Positions 27,829-36,362 are shown, counted from the first letter of the stretch. The stretch: 64,000 nucleotides of DNA from Saccharibacillus sp. O23 (GCF_002205895.1 NZ_NJDE01000001.1:1-64000); one strand, 5' to 3'. Notes: generated by a model from the sequence alone, not told the origin. Numbers and translations: made by a program.

Positions 27829-28440
27829 CTATTCGTCCGGCCGGCAGGGATCGATCAGCGAATCATCCGAAGCTTCCGCGTATTCGTCGAAACGGTCGAT
27901 GCCTTCTTCCGAGACGCGTTTGGCTTCCGACGGCGTGATCGGCAGCGCCCAGACCAGAGAAACGCGCCGATCGCCGACTATGAAAGATTCCAGCTCCTCG
28001 TCTTCTCCGCGCGGTTCGTCCAGCAGCAGAGCCTTAGCCGTCCACTGTTCGGGGGCGAGCAAACTCGGCGGCATCAGGCGCGGCAGCGCCGATCCCGCCG
28101 CATGCCGAATATGATGCACCAGCAGATCGGCCAGATAATCGAATACTCTTTCATAAGACTCGCCGCCTAAGTCCGACTCCAACGCGAGCACCCATTCCGA
28201 ATCAATACGGTCGCCCGAAACGTCGTACCGACAATCGGATAACCCGATCGTGGCGAAGCGAGCCGGAACATCTTCCGAACTTGCAGGGAAATAATACAAT
28301 TCGATTCGGGCCTCGCCGTCCGGATCGAACAGGATTTTCCGCCATTCCGGCATGCCCCAATGTTTCAGGTACGCCGAGAGAATAACGGTGCGCCGAATAT
28401 CGAATTCCAATTCCGCGCCGGTTCCGAACTTGGTCTGCAT
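27829..28440 (-). CDS. Suppressor-of-fused (SUFU) domain protein
   Basis: 203 residues. The C-terminal half carries the SUFU-family pattern VSLVWALPITPSEAKRVSEEG-like ending, interrupted here only for length, plus LLDEPRGEDEELES and a central RVFDYLADLLVHH helix. Such proteins act as immunity proteins against polymorphic toxins in many bacteria, but no toxin gene is adjacent. AGGAGA lies before the ATG. It precedes the Tad operon on the same strand, with the terminator-like hairpin between. Confidence 0.7.
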   Translation of the reverse strand: MQTKFGTGAELEFDIRRTVILSAYLKHWGMPEWRKILFDPDGEARIELYYFPASSEDVPARFATIGLSDCRYDVSGDRIDSEWVLALESDLGGESYERVFDYLADLLVHHIRHAAGSALPRLMPPSLLAPEQWTAKALLLDEPRGEDEELESFIVGDRRVSLVWALPITPSEAKRVSEEGIDRFDEYAEASDDSLIDPCRPDE

Positions 28441-28467
28441 AAAGATTCTCCTATCTGTTCTTAAAGG

Positions 28468-28950
28468 TCAAGAAGGATTCTGATCCAGAAACCGCCGGCG
28501 CACGCCCGGAGGCGGGATCGGGCAGGTGTCGTCTTTGCCGAACCAACGGTAGCGATTGCGCGCGATCCAGCGGTAGACGGCATCCCGCAGCGGACGCGGC
28601 ACGATGATCAAAGCATACAGCAGCGGCCACGGGAACCGCAACCTGCGGGCGATCCGCAGCGCCGCGGTCGAACGCACGTAACGTTTGCCGTTTTCGATCA
28701 AGACCAGCGTATTCGGCTCGCCCGATGCTTCGAACCCGACTCCGCCGGCCAACTCTCCGCCCAATTCCGATTGCAGCGAAGCGAAATTGAACCGGCCTTG
28801 CGGATCGCGTTTGACGATGAACCGAACGGCTCCTTGGCAAAAATGGCATACCCCGTCGATCAGCACGATGCGTCCCTGCGCTTTTTCCCGTTCGCTTACG
28901 GCTGCCGAAGAGGCAGTCGAAGTCTCGATCGTAGCGTTCGTCGTATCCAT
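28468..28950 (-). CDS. DCC-family thiol-disulfide oxidoreductase (DUF393)
   Basis: 160 residues. The family motif DGVCHFC (DxxCxxC) lies at about residues 32-38, and the C-terminal part has the RDAVYRWIARNRYRWFG segment typical of DCC proteins. A non-conserved Thr/Ala/Ser-rich N-terminus of about 25 residues precedes it. Probably a thioredoxin-like redox protein with unknown partner. GAAGGAGG is seven bases before the ATG. Followed by the SUFU gene after 27 bases, so the two may be cotranscribed. Confidence 0.88.
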   Translation of the reverse strand: MDTTNATIETSTASSAAVSEREKAQGRIVLIDGVCHFCQGAVRFIVKRDPQGRFNFASLQSELGGELAGGVGFEASGEPNTLVLIENGKRYVRSTAALRIARRLRFPWPLLYALIIVPRPLRDAVYRWIARNRYRWFGKDDTCPIPPPGVRRRFLDQNPS

Positions 28951-29023
28951 GTTAGCCCTCCTTCATTGGCAGCCTTTTCGCATTGCCGCTCTTGCCATAC
29001 CCTTAACCTTCCCGCCGAAAAGA

Positions 29024-29064
29024 AAACAGCGGACGCTCGGGAAAGTCCCGTACGTCCGCTGTTT
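29024..29064. terminator. Intrinsic terminator
   Basis: 12-bp arms at 29024-29035 and 29053-29064 (AAACAGCGGACG / CGTCCGCTGTTT), T-rich on both outer sides. Ends the small Cys-rich protein gene on the minus strand. Confidence 0.8.
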
Positions 29065-29110
29065 CGTTATTCAACGCGAAAAACGCCGTTGCGTTTCCCT
29101 TCGCCTTCGA

Positions 29111-29383
29111 TTAAGCCAAAGCTTGCTCGATTTTTCCGTCCTTAAGCTGCGCGTCGAGCTCGCCCTTGAACTTGTCGAAGCAGTTGCAGATGTAGTCTTT
29201 GCGGCAGATCGGGCACGGCGTCTTGAGCAGACGGCTGACGTTGGTCAGCTTCCACTCCGGAAAACGGTTGTAGAAGACGCGGCACATCGTGCCATCTTCC
29301 AGATGTACGACGAATTCGTACAGTCCGTCTTTGTCATTGCTTCCGGCCTTATCTACACCTACGACTTTCGGTCTGTAAGCCAT
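29111..29383 (-). CDS. Small conserved Cys-rich protein
   Basis: 90 residues from the ATG at 29383 (GGGTG eight bases upstream); an ATG two codons earlier is the alternative. A C-terminal cluster CPICRKDYICNC suggests a small metal-binding knuckle, and the N-terminal half is a compact beta-rich region. No named family recognised; similar short proteins are common in Paenibacillus-type genomes. Function unknown. Confidence 0.75.
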   Translation of the reverse strand: MAYRPKVVGVDKAGSNDKDGLYEFVVHLEDGTMCRVFYNRFPEWKLTNVSRLLKTPCPICRKDYICNCFDKFKGELDAQLKDGKIEQALA

Positions 29384-29514
29384 ATTCATATCACCCGTTA
29401 TTCATAGATTCGTCATGGGACGAACGCTCCGCCCATGTCGCGTGCTTATATAGCTTAATGAATTTCACCCTTCGTGTCAACCGCGCCGGGCGCCTCGTTA
29501 CGGCGACGAAAAAA

Positions 29515-29548
29515 GCCGAAAGTCCTCCTTGCGGGGAAGACTTTCGGC
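29515..29548 (-). terminator. Terminator of ohr
   Basis: 10-bp arms GCCGAAAGTC / GACTTTCGGC at 29515-29524 and 29539-29548, followed on the minus strand by a T-run (29509-29514). Directly downstream of the ohr stop codon. Confidence 0.85.
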
Positions 29549-29565
29549 CTGCGCGAATTTCGGGT

Positions 29566-29988
29566 TTAGACCACGCTCAGTTCCACTTCGATATTGCCGC
29601 GAGTCGCTTTGGAGTACGGGCAGAAATCGTGAGCTTTCTCGACCAGCTCTTTGGCTTTGTCCGGGTCGAGACCCGGAATCCGCACTTCGAGTTTCGCCGC
29701 CAGCTTGAATCCGCCATCGGACTCGTCTTTGCCGATATGAACATGGCAGGTGACTTCGGTATCCGGAATATCGATCTTCTCTTTGCGCGCGATGTTCGCC
29801 AGAGCGCTCTCGAAGCAGGCGCTGTAGCCGGCCGCGAACAATTCTTCGGGATTGGTGCCGGTACCTCCGCCCCCGCCCAGACCTTTCGGTACGGAAAGTT
29901 GCAGGTTCAGCGCGCCGTCCGCCGATTCGACGACCCCGCTTCTTCCTCCTCTGCGTGCTGTCGCTTTTGCCGTGTAGAGAGCTTCCAT
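29566..29988 (-). CDS. Organic hydroperoxide resistance protein (Ohr/OsmC family)
   Basis: 140 residues from the ATG at 29988; a longer upstream frame has no ribosome site for most of its length. Thiol peroxidase reducing organic and fatty-acid hydroperoxides in the cytoplasm. First catalytic Cys is in GYSACFESAL (about residue 59) and the second in HDFCPYSKATRGN (about residue 125). Divergent from the glutathione peroxidase gene, sharing a 168-base control region with an OhrR-type dyad. Confidence 0.93.
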   Translation of the reverse strand: MEALYTAKATARRGGRSGVVESADGALNLQLSVPKGLGGGGGTGTNPEELFAAGYSACFESALANIARKEKIDIPDTEVTCHVHIGKDESDGGFKLAAKLEVRIPGLDPDKAKELVEKAHDFCPYSKATRGNIEVELSVV

Positions 29989-30085
29989 GTATCCTTCACT
30001 CCTCATATGGAATTTGAGCCATAGCCCTTTTGCCAAACTATGTAATCTATAAAGCAAACAGCATACGATTGAAACGAAAAACGAA

Positions 30086-30114
30086 TTGCAAAACTCAATT
30101 AAATTGCTTACAAT
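30086..30114 (+). promoter_or_regulatory. gpo promoter with OhrR-like operator in the spacer; overlapping divergent promoter
   Basis: Plus strand: TTGCAA (30086-30091), 17-base spacer, TACAAT (30109-30114). The spacer holds the perfect 11-bp dyad CAATTAAATTG (30096-30106), which matches the core of the B. subtilis OhrR operator. Minus strand: TTGTAA (30113-30108), 17 bases, TGCAAT (30090-30085), giving a back-to-back promoter toward ohr. Confidence 0.7.
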
Positions 30115-30156
30115 CAAAGAGAGAGTAATCATTTTCTTGAAGGAGGCATCACGAAA

Positions 30157-30636
30157 ATGTCCGTTTACGATTACGAAGCCCGCACGTCCAAAGGCGAAGA
30201 AGTCAAGCTGTCCGATTATCGCGGAAAAGTGGTCCTGATCGTCAACACCGCCAGCAAATGCGGATTCACGCCGCAGTTCCAAGGTTTGCAGGAACTTTAC
30301 GACAAGTACCACGACCGCGGCTTGGAGATTCTCGGCTTCCCGAGCAACCAATTCATGGAGCAGGACCCGGGCAGCAACGAAGAGATTCTGGAATTCTGTC
30401 AATTGAACTACGGCGTCAAGTTCCCGATGTTCGAGAAGACCGACGTCAAAGGCGACAACGCGCACCCGCTGTTCCGCTACCTGAGCGACGAAGCGCCCGG
30501 CCTGATGGGATCGAAGTCGGTCAAATGGAACTTCACCAAATTCCTGATCGACAAAGAAGGCAAACCGGTCAAACGCTTCGCTCCGCAAACGTCGCCCGAC
30601 CAGCTCGAGAAAGATATCGAGAAGCTGCTGGGTTGA
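30157..30636 (+). CDS. gpo: Glutathione peroxidase-like thiol peroxidase
   Basis: 159 residues. Reduces peroxides, in Firmicutes usually with thioredoxin or bacillithiol systems. The peroxidatic Cys is in [13 protein letters not shown] (about residue 36), the resolving-type segment GFPSNQF follows, and the WNFTKFLI motif near residue 128 completes the catalytic set (Cys, Gln, Trp, Asn). AAGGAGG precedes the ATG. Its promoter carries an OhrR-like operator, so it is probably induced with ohr by organic hydroperoxides. Confidence 0.93.
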   Translation: MSVYDYEARTSKGEEVKLSDYRGKVVLIVNTASKCGFTPQFQGLQELYDKYHDRGLEILGFPSNQFMEQDPGSNEEILEFCQLNYGVKFPMFEKTDVKGDNAHPLFRYLSDEAPGLMGSKSVKWNFTKFLIDKEGKPVKRFAPQTSPDQLEKDIEKLLG

Positions 30637-30658
30637 TTCGCTTCGATCTTCAAACCAA

Positions 30659-30694
30659 AAGCCGGAAAACCCTGTAATCGGGATTTTCCGGCTT
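30659..30694 (+). terminator. Terminator of gpo, shared with the convergent UvrA-like gene
   Basis: 11-bp arms AAGCCGGAAAA / TTTTCCGGCTT at 30659-30669 and 30684-30694. Lies between the converging stop codons. Confidence 0.8.
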
Positions 30695-30724
30695 CTTCGT
30701 GATGCGGTAGGTCGAAGCCAGCCT

Positions 30725-33700
30725 TTACAGATATACCCCCGATTCCATTTCTTGCTGCAAGAAACGACCGGTATGACTCTCTTCGCAGCTGCACACGTCC
30801 TCAGGCGTTCCTTCGATCACCACTTGACCTCCGCCGTCTCCGCCTTCGGGTCCCATATCGATGATCCAATCGGCCGATCGGATCACATCCATGTTATGTT
30901 CAACCAAAATGACCGTATTTCCGGCATCCACCAGACGATGAAGCAGATTCACCAATTTTTGAACATCGGAGAAATGCAGTCCCGTAGTCGGTTCGTCCAG
31001 AATATAAACCGTTCTTCCCGTATCCGCCCGGCTTAGTTCTTTGGCGAGTTTGATCCGCTGGGCTTCGCCGCCGCTGAGCGTCAGCGCGTTCTGCCCAAGC
31101 TTGATATAAGACAACCCGACTTCCTCGAGCACGCGCAAGACGCGTACGATATCCGGTTCCTCCGCGAATGCTTTCGACGCCTCGCCTACATCCATTTCCA
31201 GCACGTCGAATATCGAATACCCTTTGTATTTCATCTCGAGCGTTTTCGGATTATAGCGTTTGCCTTGGCAGTCGGCGCAGGTCACCCATACATCGGGCAT
31301 GAAATGCATCTCGATCTTCTTTTTGCCGTGACCCTCGCAAGTTTCGCATCTGCCGCCTTTGGAATTAAAACTAAAGTGATTGATTTTATATCCGGCCGCC
31401 TTGGCTTCGGGCAAGTCCGCAAAACATTTGCGGATTTCGTCGAATACCTCGACATAAGTCGCGGGGTTCGAACGCGGCGTGCGCCCGATCGGTTTTTGGT
31501 CAATCGTAATGACTTTGTCGATCTGATCGATGCCTTCGAGGGTCGAGTGAGACTGCATCCCGGTCTGGCTTTTGCGTTCGATCGCAGCCGATAAAGCGGG
31601 AGAAAAAATGCGAGAGACAAGCGTACTTTTGCCCGAACCGCTTACGCCGGTCACGCAGGTCAATACGCCGACAGGCATCCCTACGTCAATCCCTTTCACA
31701 TTGTGCATCCGGGCATTTCTGATCGTCAGCCATCCTGCCGGTTCGCGGCGGGAAGATAAACGAGGCGGCCGAACAGCCAGTCTGCCGCTCAAGTATTGTC
31801 CGGTTGCCGAAGTCGGATGATTCATAATCTCTTGAACCGTTCCCGACGCAATAACCTGACCGCCCAAAATGCCGGCTCCGGGCCCCATATCGATCATCCA
31901 ATCGGCAGCACGCATGGTTGCGGCATCATGTTCGACGACCAACACGGTATTTCCCGCTTCTTTTAATTTCTGCAGGGTTCGAATCATCGCGGCATGATCC
32001 CTCGGATGCAGGCCGGTAGACGGTTCGTCCAACACATAACACATATTGATCAGTCCGCCGGTCAATTGCAAAGCCAGACGAATTCTTTGGCTTTCGCCTC
32101 CGGACAAGGTAGGCGCCGTCCGTTCCAAAGACAAATAATGCAGGCCAACCTCTAGCAGCGAACGCAGCCTGACATACAATTCGCGAAGCAGATCGCCGGA
32201 AATCTCCAGCTCCCTTGCGCTTAATCGATGCGGCAATCCGACGATCCAATCCTGCACCTCTTGGATCGTCATCCGAGAAACTTCCGGAAAACGAACATGC
32301 CCGACCGATACCGATCTTCCTTCCGGACACAGTTTTTCCCCTTTGCACAATGGACAAGGCTTCTCGCTCATAAACTCCAGCAGCTGCTGCCGGACATTCT
32401 CTGCTTGGGTTTCTCGGAAAAGACGGTTGATATGATGAACGATCCCGAACACCGGCCGGACGATTTCGCCGATTCTGCCCCGCTTCTCCATCTCATAAGC
32501 AAAACGAACCTGCTCTTCCCCCATTCCTTGAAAAGCCGCTTCTCTAAAGCGCTCGGGAAGCTTCTTCCAAGGCAATTCCAAATCAATATGCCAAGCCTCC
32601 GCCAAAGCGATAATTTCGCTTTTCATCCAGTTTCCCGAACGTTTGTACTGCCGTAAGGTTCCATACCAAGGCGAAGCCCCGTCCAACAAAGAGAGGTCGG
32701 GGTCGGCGATGACCTTGTCTGCGTCCACGTTCAATTTGACTCCTAGACCGTTACATTCCGGGCACATTCCGCTCGGATTGTTGGAACTGAAAACTTGCGG
32801 CGTCAATTCGGGAAACACAAGATCGCAGTAAGGACAAATAGGACGGGCGCATAAAAAGAACGACTTCTTTTCATCCAAAGTCACCAACACGACGCCTTTT
32901 CCGAAATCAAGCGCCGTTTCGACGTCCGCTGCCAAACGATCCGCTTCTTGCGGAGAAGCGTTTCGGGACAGCCGCGAGATCACAAGTTCAAAAGAGGACT
33001 TCGCTTGGACAAGTCTTGAAAGGCTTTCCTTGTCCTTCCAATCGATAGGTTCGCCTCGATACAGAATACGGTGAAGTCCGCGGTCGGAAGCCTTTTTACG
33101 TAAGGCCTGCATCGCTTTTTCGTTTGTCGGCGATAGCTGGGCGGATAGCCGGATTTCGGTTTCTCCGCGTATCGATTTTAAGGTCTCTACCATTTGATTG
33201 GGCGTTATGACTTCAAGCTTGCGCCGACACTCCGGGCAGCGAGAAGTCCCGACGCGCGAAAAGAGCAGCCGCAGATAGTCGAAAATATCCGTCAGACTTC
33301 CGACCGTGGATCTTGGATTGGACCCTATCGTTTTTTGCTCGATGGCAACGGTAGGACTTAATCCCGAGATCTGCTCGACATTCGGCTTCTCCATCGGAAC
33401 GGTCGTGGATCTGCCGAAATGCTCCAAATATCTGCGCTGCCCTTCTGCATGGATGATGTCGAAAGCTAAAGTCGATTTCCCGCTGCCGCTTACTCCCGTG
33501 ATTACGACAAATTTGGCATGCGGAATCGTAACGGTTACATTTTTTAAATTGTGCTGCTTTGCGCCTTTCACCCGAATATGCTCCGTATTCGTCTCGGCAG
33601 GCGCAGACGACGCAAAAAAACGATCCGTTATCGATTTATTCTCTATCGGGTGCGAACTCGCAGATAACGGTTGTTCATGCTTATTCCGTTTCATCAACAG

Positions 33701-34621
33701 GTCGCTTGCCGAACCTATAGGACTGTACGCCGTTTCTTTACCCTCTTCGCCTTTTCCTATTAGACGCATCTTGGAGCGTACGGTTAGGCTGTAAGGCAGT
33801 TCTTCATACTCGGCTTGCATTTCTTCAAAATTCCGATCTACACGGGAAGTCAGCTCGGCAATCCGATCCAACAAAGTTTGATCGTCGCGCGTGAGCTTTT
33901 TTTCGTCTTTGGCGATCAATTCTCCGAAGAAGTCCCACGGCAGCAACTCGATTTTGTTCAAGGCGTCCAAGTCGTGCAGCAGACTGCCGCGGATCATGCG
34001 CATGCCGCGAAACTTTTTATATCCGAATTCGTTCGCTTTAAGAAGGCCGCTTCTTGTCGCCTTCCAAGCTCGGCCTGCTGTGATAAACTGTTCATTTCCG
34101 CGAATATCCAGAGGATCGAGGTCATAAAGCTCGTTGAACTCCAGATATTCGTCGCTTACGGAAGGATCCGCGAACACCCAACGCGATTGCTCGGCATTCC
34201 AGTACTCGGCGATCCATCGATCTTCATTCATGGTTTCGGGGCTATAGCGGGAATAACCTACACGCATTCTGGCCGGAATATGACGGCTGCGCAGCATCGA
34301 GACCAATAATAGAGCGTAGTGCCGGTAAGTTGCGGACAAGCGTTCTGCCGGTTTGCGCGGTATCGAAAGAGGCGCCTTATCCATGTTGTTGATTCGCTCG
34401 AGCATTTCCTTGACAGTCCGATAATGGGCTTCCGCTTTATGCTGCTGCGATAAGCGGATATCGTAGATTTCTTCTTCTTCGTTCGGATTGATCAATACTC
34501 CCTGAATGACTCGGAGCATATCGGCAGGATCGGGACCGACGTCTTCTAGCAACGTGCGATATTCTTTCGGGTCTGACATAGGGCTATGCTCTGAATAATA
34601 GGCGAGCGAATGCTCATTCAA
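30725..34621 (-). CDS. Degenerate transglutaminase-like domain fused to full-size UvrA-like ATPase
   Basis: 1298 residues. Residues about 60-190 match bacterial transglutaminase-like proteins, but the position of the catalytic Cys is Tyr99 (TYRHYA in place of the usual CRDFA) and the His is Arg135 (DRWI for DHWI); the Asp152 is kept. From about 348 to the end the chain is a UvrA of normal size: Walker A GVSGSGKST at 376-384, zinc-finger Cys pairs (CPEC, CPYC/CPEC), a UvrB-binding-like insert, signatures LSGGESQRIRLA and LSGGEAQRIKLA, and a second GVSGSGKST. Start is TTG at 34621 with GGGGAGG nine bases upstream; an ATG 14 codons later is possible. It is probably a paralogue, not the main uvrA: no uvrB is nearby. 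Base composition looks lower in GC than its neighbours. Possible roles are drug resistance or DNA-lesion sensing with a peptide-binding front domain. Confidence 0.88.
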   Translation of the reverse strand: MNEHSLAYYSEHSPMSDPKEYRTLLEDVGPDPADMLRVIQGVLINPNEEEEIYDIRLSQQHKAEAHYRTVKEMLERINNMDKAPLSIPRKPAERLSATYRHYALLLVSMLRSRHIPARMRVGYSRYSPETMNEDRWIAEYWNAEQSRWVFADPSVSDEYLEFNELYDLDPLDIRGNEQFITAGRAWKATRSGLLKANEFGYKKFRGMRMIRGSLLHDLDALNKIELLPWDFFGELIAKDEKKLTRDDQTLLDRIAELTSRVDRNFEEMQAEYEELPYSLTVRSKMRLIGKGEEGKETAYSPIGSASDLLMKRNKHEQPLSASSHPIENKSITDRFFASSAPAETNTEHIRVKGAKQHNLKNVTVTIPHAKFVVITGVSGSGKSTLAFDIIHAEGQRRYLEHFGRSTTVPMEKPNVEQISGLSPTVAIEQKTIGSNPRSTVGSLTDIFDYLRLLFSRVGTSRCPECRRKLEVITPNQMVETLKSIRGETEIRLSAQLSPTNEKAMQALRKKASDRGLHRILYRGEPIDWKDKESLSRLVQAKSSFELVISRLSRNASPQEADRLAADVETALDFGKGVVLVTLDEKKSFFLCARPICPYCDLVFPELTPQVFSSNNPSGMCPECNGLGVKLNVDADKVIADPDLSLLDGASPWYGTLRQYKRSGNWMKSEIIALAEAWHIDLELPWKKLPERFREAAFQGMGEEQVRFAYEMEKRGRIGEIVRPVFGIVHHINRLFRETQAENVRQQLLEFMSEKPCPLCKGEKLCPEGRSVSVGHVRFPEVSRMTIQEVQDWIVGLPHRLSARELEISGDLLRELYVRLRSLLEVGLHYLSLERTAPTLSGGESQRIRLALQLTGGLINMCYVLDEPSTGLHPRDHAAMIRTLQKLKEAGNTVLVVEHDAATMRAADWMIDMGPGAGILGGQVIASGTVQEIMNHPTSATGQYLSGRLAVRPPRLSSRREPAGWLTIRNARMHNVKGIDVGMPVGVLTCVTGVSGSGKSTLVSRIFSPALSAAIERKSQTGMQSHSTLEGIDQIDKVITIDQKPIGRTPRSNPATYVEVFDEIRKCFADLPEAKAAGYKINHFSFNSKGGRCETCEGHGKKKIEMHFMPDVWVTCADCQGKRYNPKTLEMKYKGYSIFDVLEMDVGEASKAFAEEPDIVRVLRVLEEVGLSYIKLGQNALTLSGGEAQRIKLAKELSRADTGRTVYILDEPTTGLHFSDVQKLVNLLHRLVDAGNTVILVEHNMDVIRSADWIIDMGPEGGDGGGQVVIEGTPEDVCSCEESHTGRFLQQEMESGVYL

Positions 34622-34674
34622 CAGTATAATCCTCCCCTTAAGTATCCGGTTTGTGATCTTAAGACGCTTTATTA

Positions 34675-34688
34675 GTGAATTAATTCAC
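34675..34688. promoter_or_regulatory. Perfect 14-bp palindrome upstream of the UvrA-like gene
   Basis: GTGAATTAATTCAC, 53 bases before the TTG start and downstream of a TTGACT/TATATT-like promoter (minus strand about 34722-34753). It looks like an operator for a dimeric repressor such as MarR or TetR. Confidence 0.5.
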
Positions 34689-34801
34689 ATTAAACGAGCG
34701 ACTTAGGCGTTTCCGCAACATGAATATACCATATGAAAAGGCCCAAAAGTCAAAACAGGCCGCAAACTTGTCAATCTGTCAAGGTATTTGAAAATTCTAT
34801 T

Positions 34802-34841
34802 AAAAAAGCCGGAAAATCCCGATATCAGGATCTTCCGGCTT
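34802..34841 (-). terminator. Terminator of the distal tRNA-Leu
   Basis: 14-bp arms (one G-U pair) at 34806-34819 and 34828-34841, followed on the minus strand by six T (34802-34807). Confidence 0.75.
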
Positions 34842-34849
34842 CTTCGTTA

Positions 34850-34932
34850 TGCGGTAGAGAGGACTCGAACCTCCACGGGTATACACCCACTACCCCCTCA
34901 AGATAGCGTGTCTGCCATTCCACCACTACCGC
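34850..34932 (-). tRNA. tRNA-Leu (GAG)
   Basis: 83 nt, seven-bp acceptor GCGGTAG/CTACCGC, discriminator A, long variable arm, anticodon loop TTGAGGG. CCA not encoded. Identical to the copy at 37043-37125. Confidence 0.93.
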
Positions 34933-35222
34933 ATGTCCAAAGAATGAGTCAACTTCTATATCTTACTTCGTTCCAAGCATGCAGTCAACCTCTTTTTTCA
35001 ACAGCAATTCTAATGAGTATTTTGTGTTACTTTATATAACATAATTCGAACGTAAAATTCAATGAATCCTATGTATTTTCGATTTTTCTTGACTAAGTTC
35101 TATGTATAGTGTAATAATTTATGTCATAAATCCTACGAAAACCTTTTTAACCGAAAGAAATACCACAAACCTAACATAAAAGTTCCAAAAAATATATCGA
35201 TCCTTTAAGGAGGCGCAGCATT
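34933..35222 (+). promoter_or_regulatory. AT-rich upstream region with promoter for the UreF-like gene
   Basis: 290 AT-rich bases. A promoter TTGACT (35089-35094), 17-base spacer, TAATAA (35112-35117) leaves a leader of about 100 bases ending in AAGGAGG before the ATG. No known riboswitch was recognised in the leader. Confidence 0.6.
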
Positions 35223-35876
35223 ATGCACAGCGGACAAAAGCTGCTCAGCTACATGACTCTGCTGGAATCGGCAACCCCGTCCCCGGTCGGCTGCATCAAA
35301 GAAGACTTGAACGGCAAAAAGCTCGGCTGCATCGAAGCGTTCGAGGAAGTCATGCAAGCTTACATTCATCCGCGTCTGGCTCATATCGAAGGACGCGCGA
35401 TCGAAGACCTCTATGCCGCGTTGGCGCAGGGCGATCTTCCAAGCGTATTTCGTATCGATCGCAGCCTCCGGACCCGGACCTGCCCGAACGATATCGATAC
35501 GGAGATGCGGCGCTCGGGCCGCAAACTGCTGAAGCTCTCGAAATCGCTGTATCCGTGGATGAACTTCGCGCCTCTCGCGGAAGCGATCCAATCGGAAACC
35601 GCGTTCGGTTGCCCGGCTACCTTCTATGCTTGGATCAATTTCCATCTGGAGATCGAACGTTCCGAAGCCGCGGCCGCTTATCTGTATCATCACGCGACGC
35701 TGTACGTCGAGCATTGCTCGCGGCTGCTCGAACTCGACGACGTCAGCCGCCGCAAATTGCTGATGCGGATGATCGACGACATCTCGCTTCGTTGGTCGCT
35801 TGTTCGAACGGCAGATGCGCCTGCTTCCCCGGAATACGACAGTTTATACGACGCGCCTATCCAAAAAACGCTCTGA
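35223..35876 (+). CDS. UreF-like protein, orphan
   Basis: 217 residues, mostly helical. The pattern of UreF (urease accessory GTPase-activating protein) is visible: LLESATPSPVG near the start, an RRSGRKLLKLSKSL segment (about 98-112), and an AAYLYHHATLYVEHCSRLLEL segment (about 160-180) like the UreF YLYS...RLIPLG region. The normal N-terminal GGF motif and C-terminal Gln are altered. No ureABC, ureD, ureE or ureG gene is in the window, so it may be a repurposed relative. AAGGAGG is eight bases before the ATG. Located between two identical tRNA-Leu genes. Family assignment is moderate. Confidence 0.5.
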   Translation: MHSGQKLLSYMTLLESATPSPVGCIKEDLNGKKLGCIEAFEEVMQAYIHPRLAHIEGRAIEDLYAALAQGDLPSVFRIDRSLRTRTCPNDIDTEMRRSGRKLLKLSKSLYPWMNFAPLAEAIQSETAFGCPATFYAWINFHLEIERSEAAAAYLYHHATLYVEHCSRLLELDDVSRRKLLMRMIDDISLRWSLVRTADAPASPEYDSLYDAPIQKTL

Positions 35877-35899
35877 AGCCGAGGCTTCGGAGCGTTTTT
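35864..35899. terminator. Bidirectional terminator overlapping a stop codon
   Basis: 17-bp arms at 35864-35880 and 35883-35899 with a two-base loop and A/T-rich ends. The stop codon of the UreF-like gene (35874-35876) lies inside the first arm; also placed to end the repressor gene coming the other way. Confidence 0.85.
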
Positions 35900-35937
35900 C
35901 CGTGCCGAGCGCGATCCGCATGATCGTCTTCGCGCCG

Positions 35938-36321
35938 TTATGTATCCGAATTTTCCGAGCCGTTCTGTCCGCTTCGGCGCCGACGATAGGCCGCAAACTC
36001 TTTGTATTCGCGGATAAAAGCTTTCTCTTGTTCCGTCAAATGATCGTCTTGGCAATCCGATTGCCCCGCACCGTCAAAAAAATAACGGTCTCCCGTTTCT
36101 TTGACCCCTTCCGGATGCCATTCTTTCCCCGTCATCAACCAATCCAGACTCACCGAAAAAAAGGCCGCGATCTCGATCAACTTATGCGTGCTGGGCGTCG
36201 ACTTGCCTCTGCGCCAATCTCCCAAGTTGCCGGCGCTGATGCTTAGACGTTCGCCGAAAGCTTTTTTGGTCATGCCGCTGCTTTTGATAAGCTGCTCGAT
36301 GCGCTCGTAGATCGACTGCAA
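35938..36321 (-). CDS. XRE-family repressor (CI-like)
   Basis: 127 residues. HTH_3 domain at about 5-60 with the core MTKKAFGERLSISAGNLGDW and the STPSTHKLIEIAAFF/VSLDWLMTG tail of XRE repressors. The acidic/basic C-terminal half has no protease or other domain. AGGAGGAT precedes the ATG. Divergent from a second small HTH gene; repeated operators lie between, as in a phage lysogeny switch. Confidence 0.85.
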   Translation of the reverse strand: MQSIYERIEQLIKSSGMTKKAFGERLSISAGNLGDWRRGKSTPSTHKLIEIAAFFSVSLDWLMTGKEWHPEGVKETGDRYFFDGAGQSDCQDDHLTEQEKAFIREYKEFAAYRRRRSGQNGSENSDT

Positions 36322-36362
36322 AATGCCATCCTCCTCAACCCGTCATTCTTGCTCAACCTTAA

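Noticed and set aside
29989-30588. Upstream extension of the ohr frame to a 340-residue protein
   Set aside because: It overlaps the divergent promoter and most of the gpo gene and has no start signal; the family length is 140.
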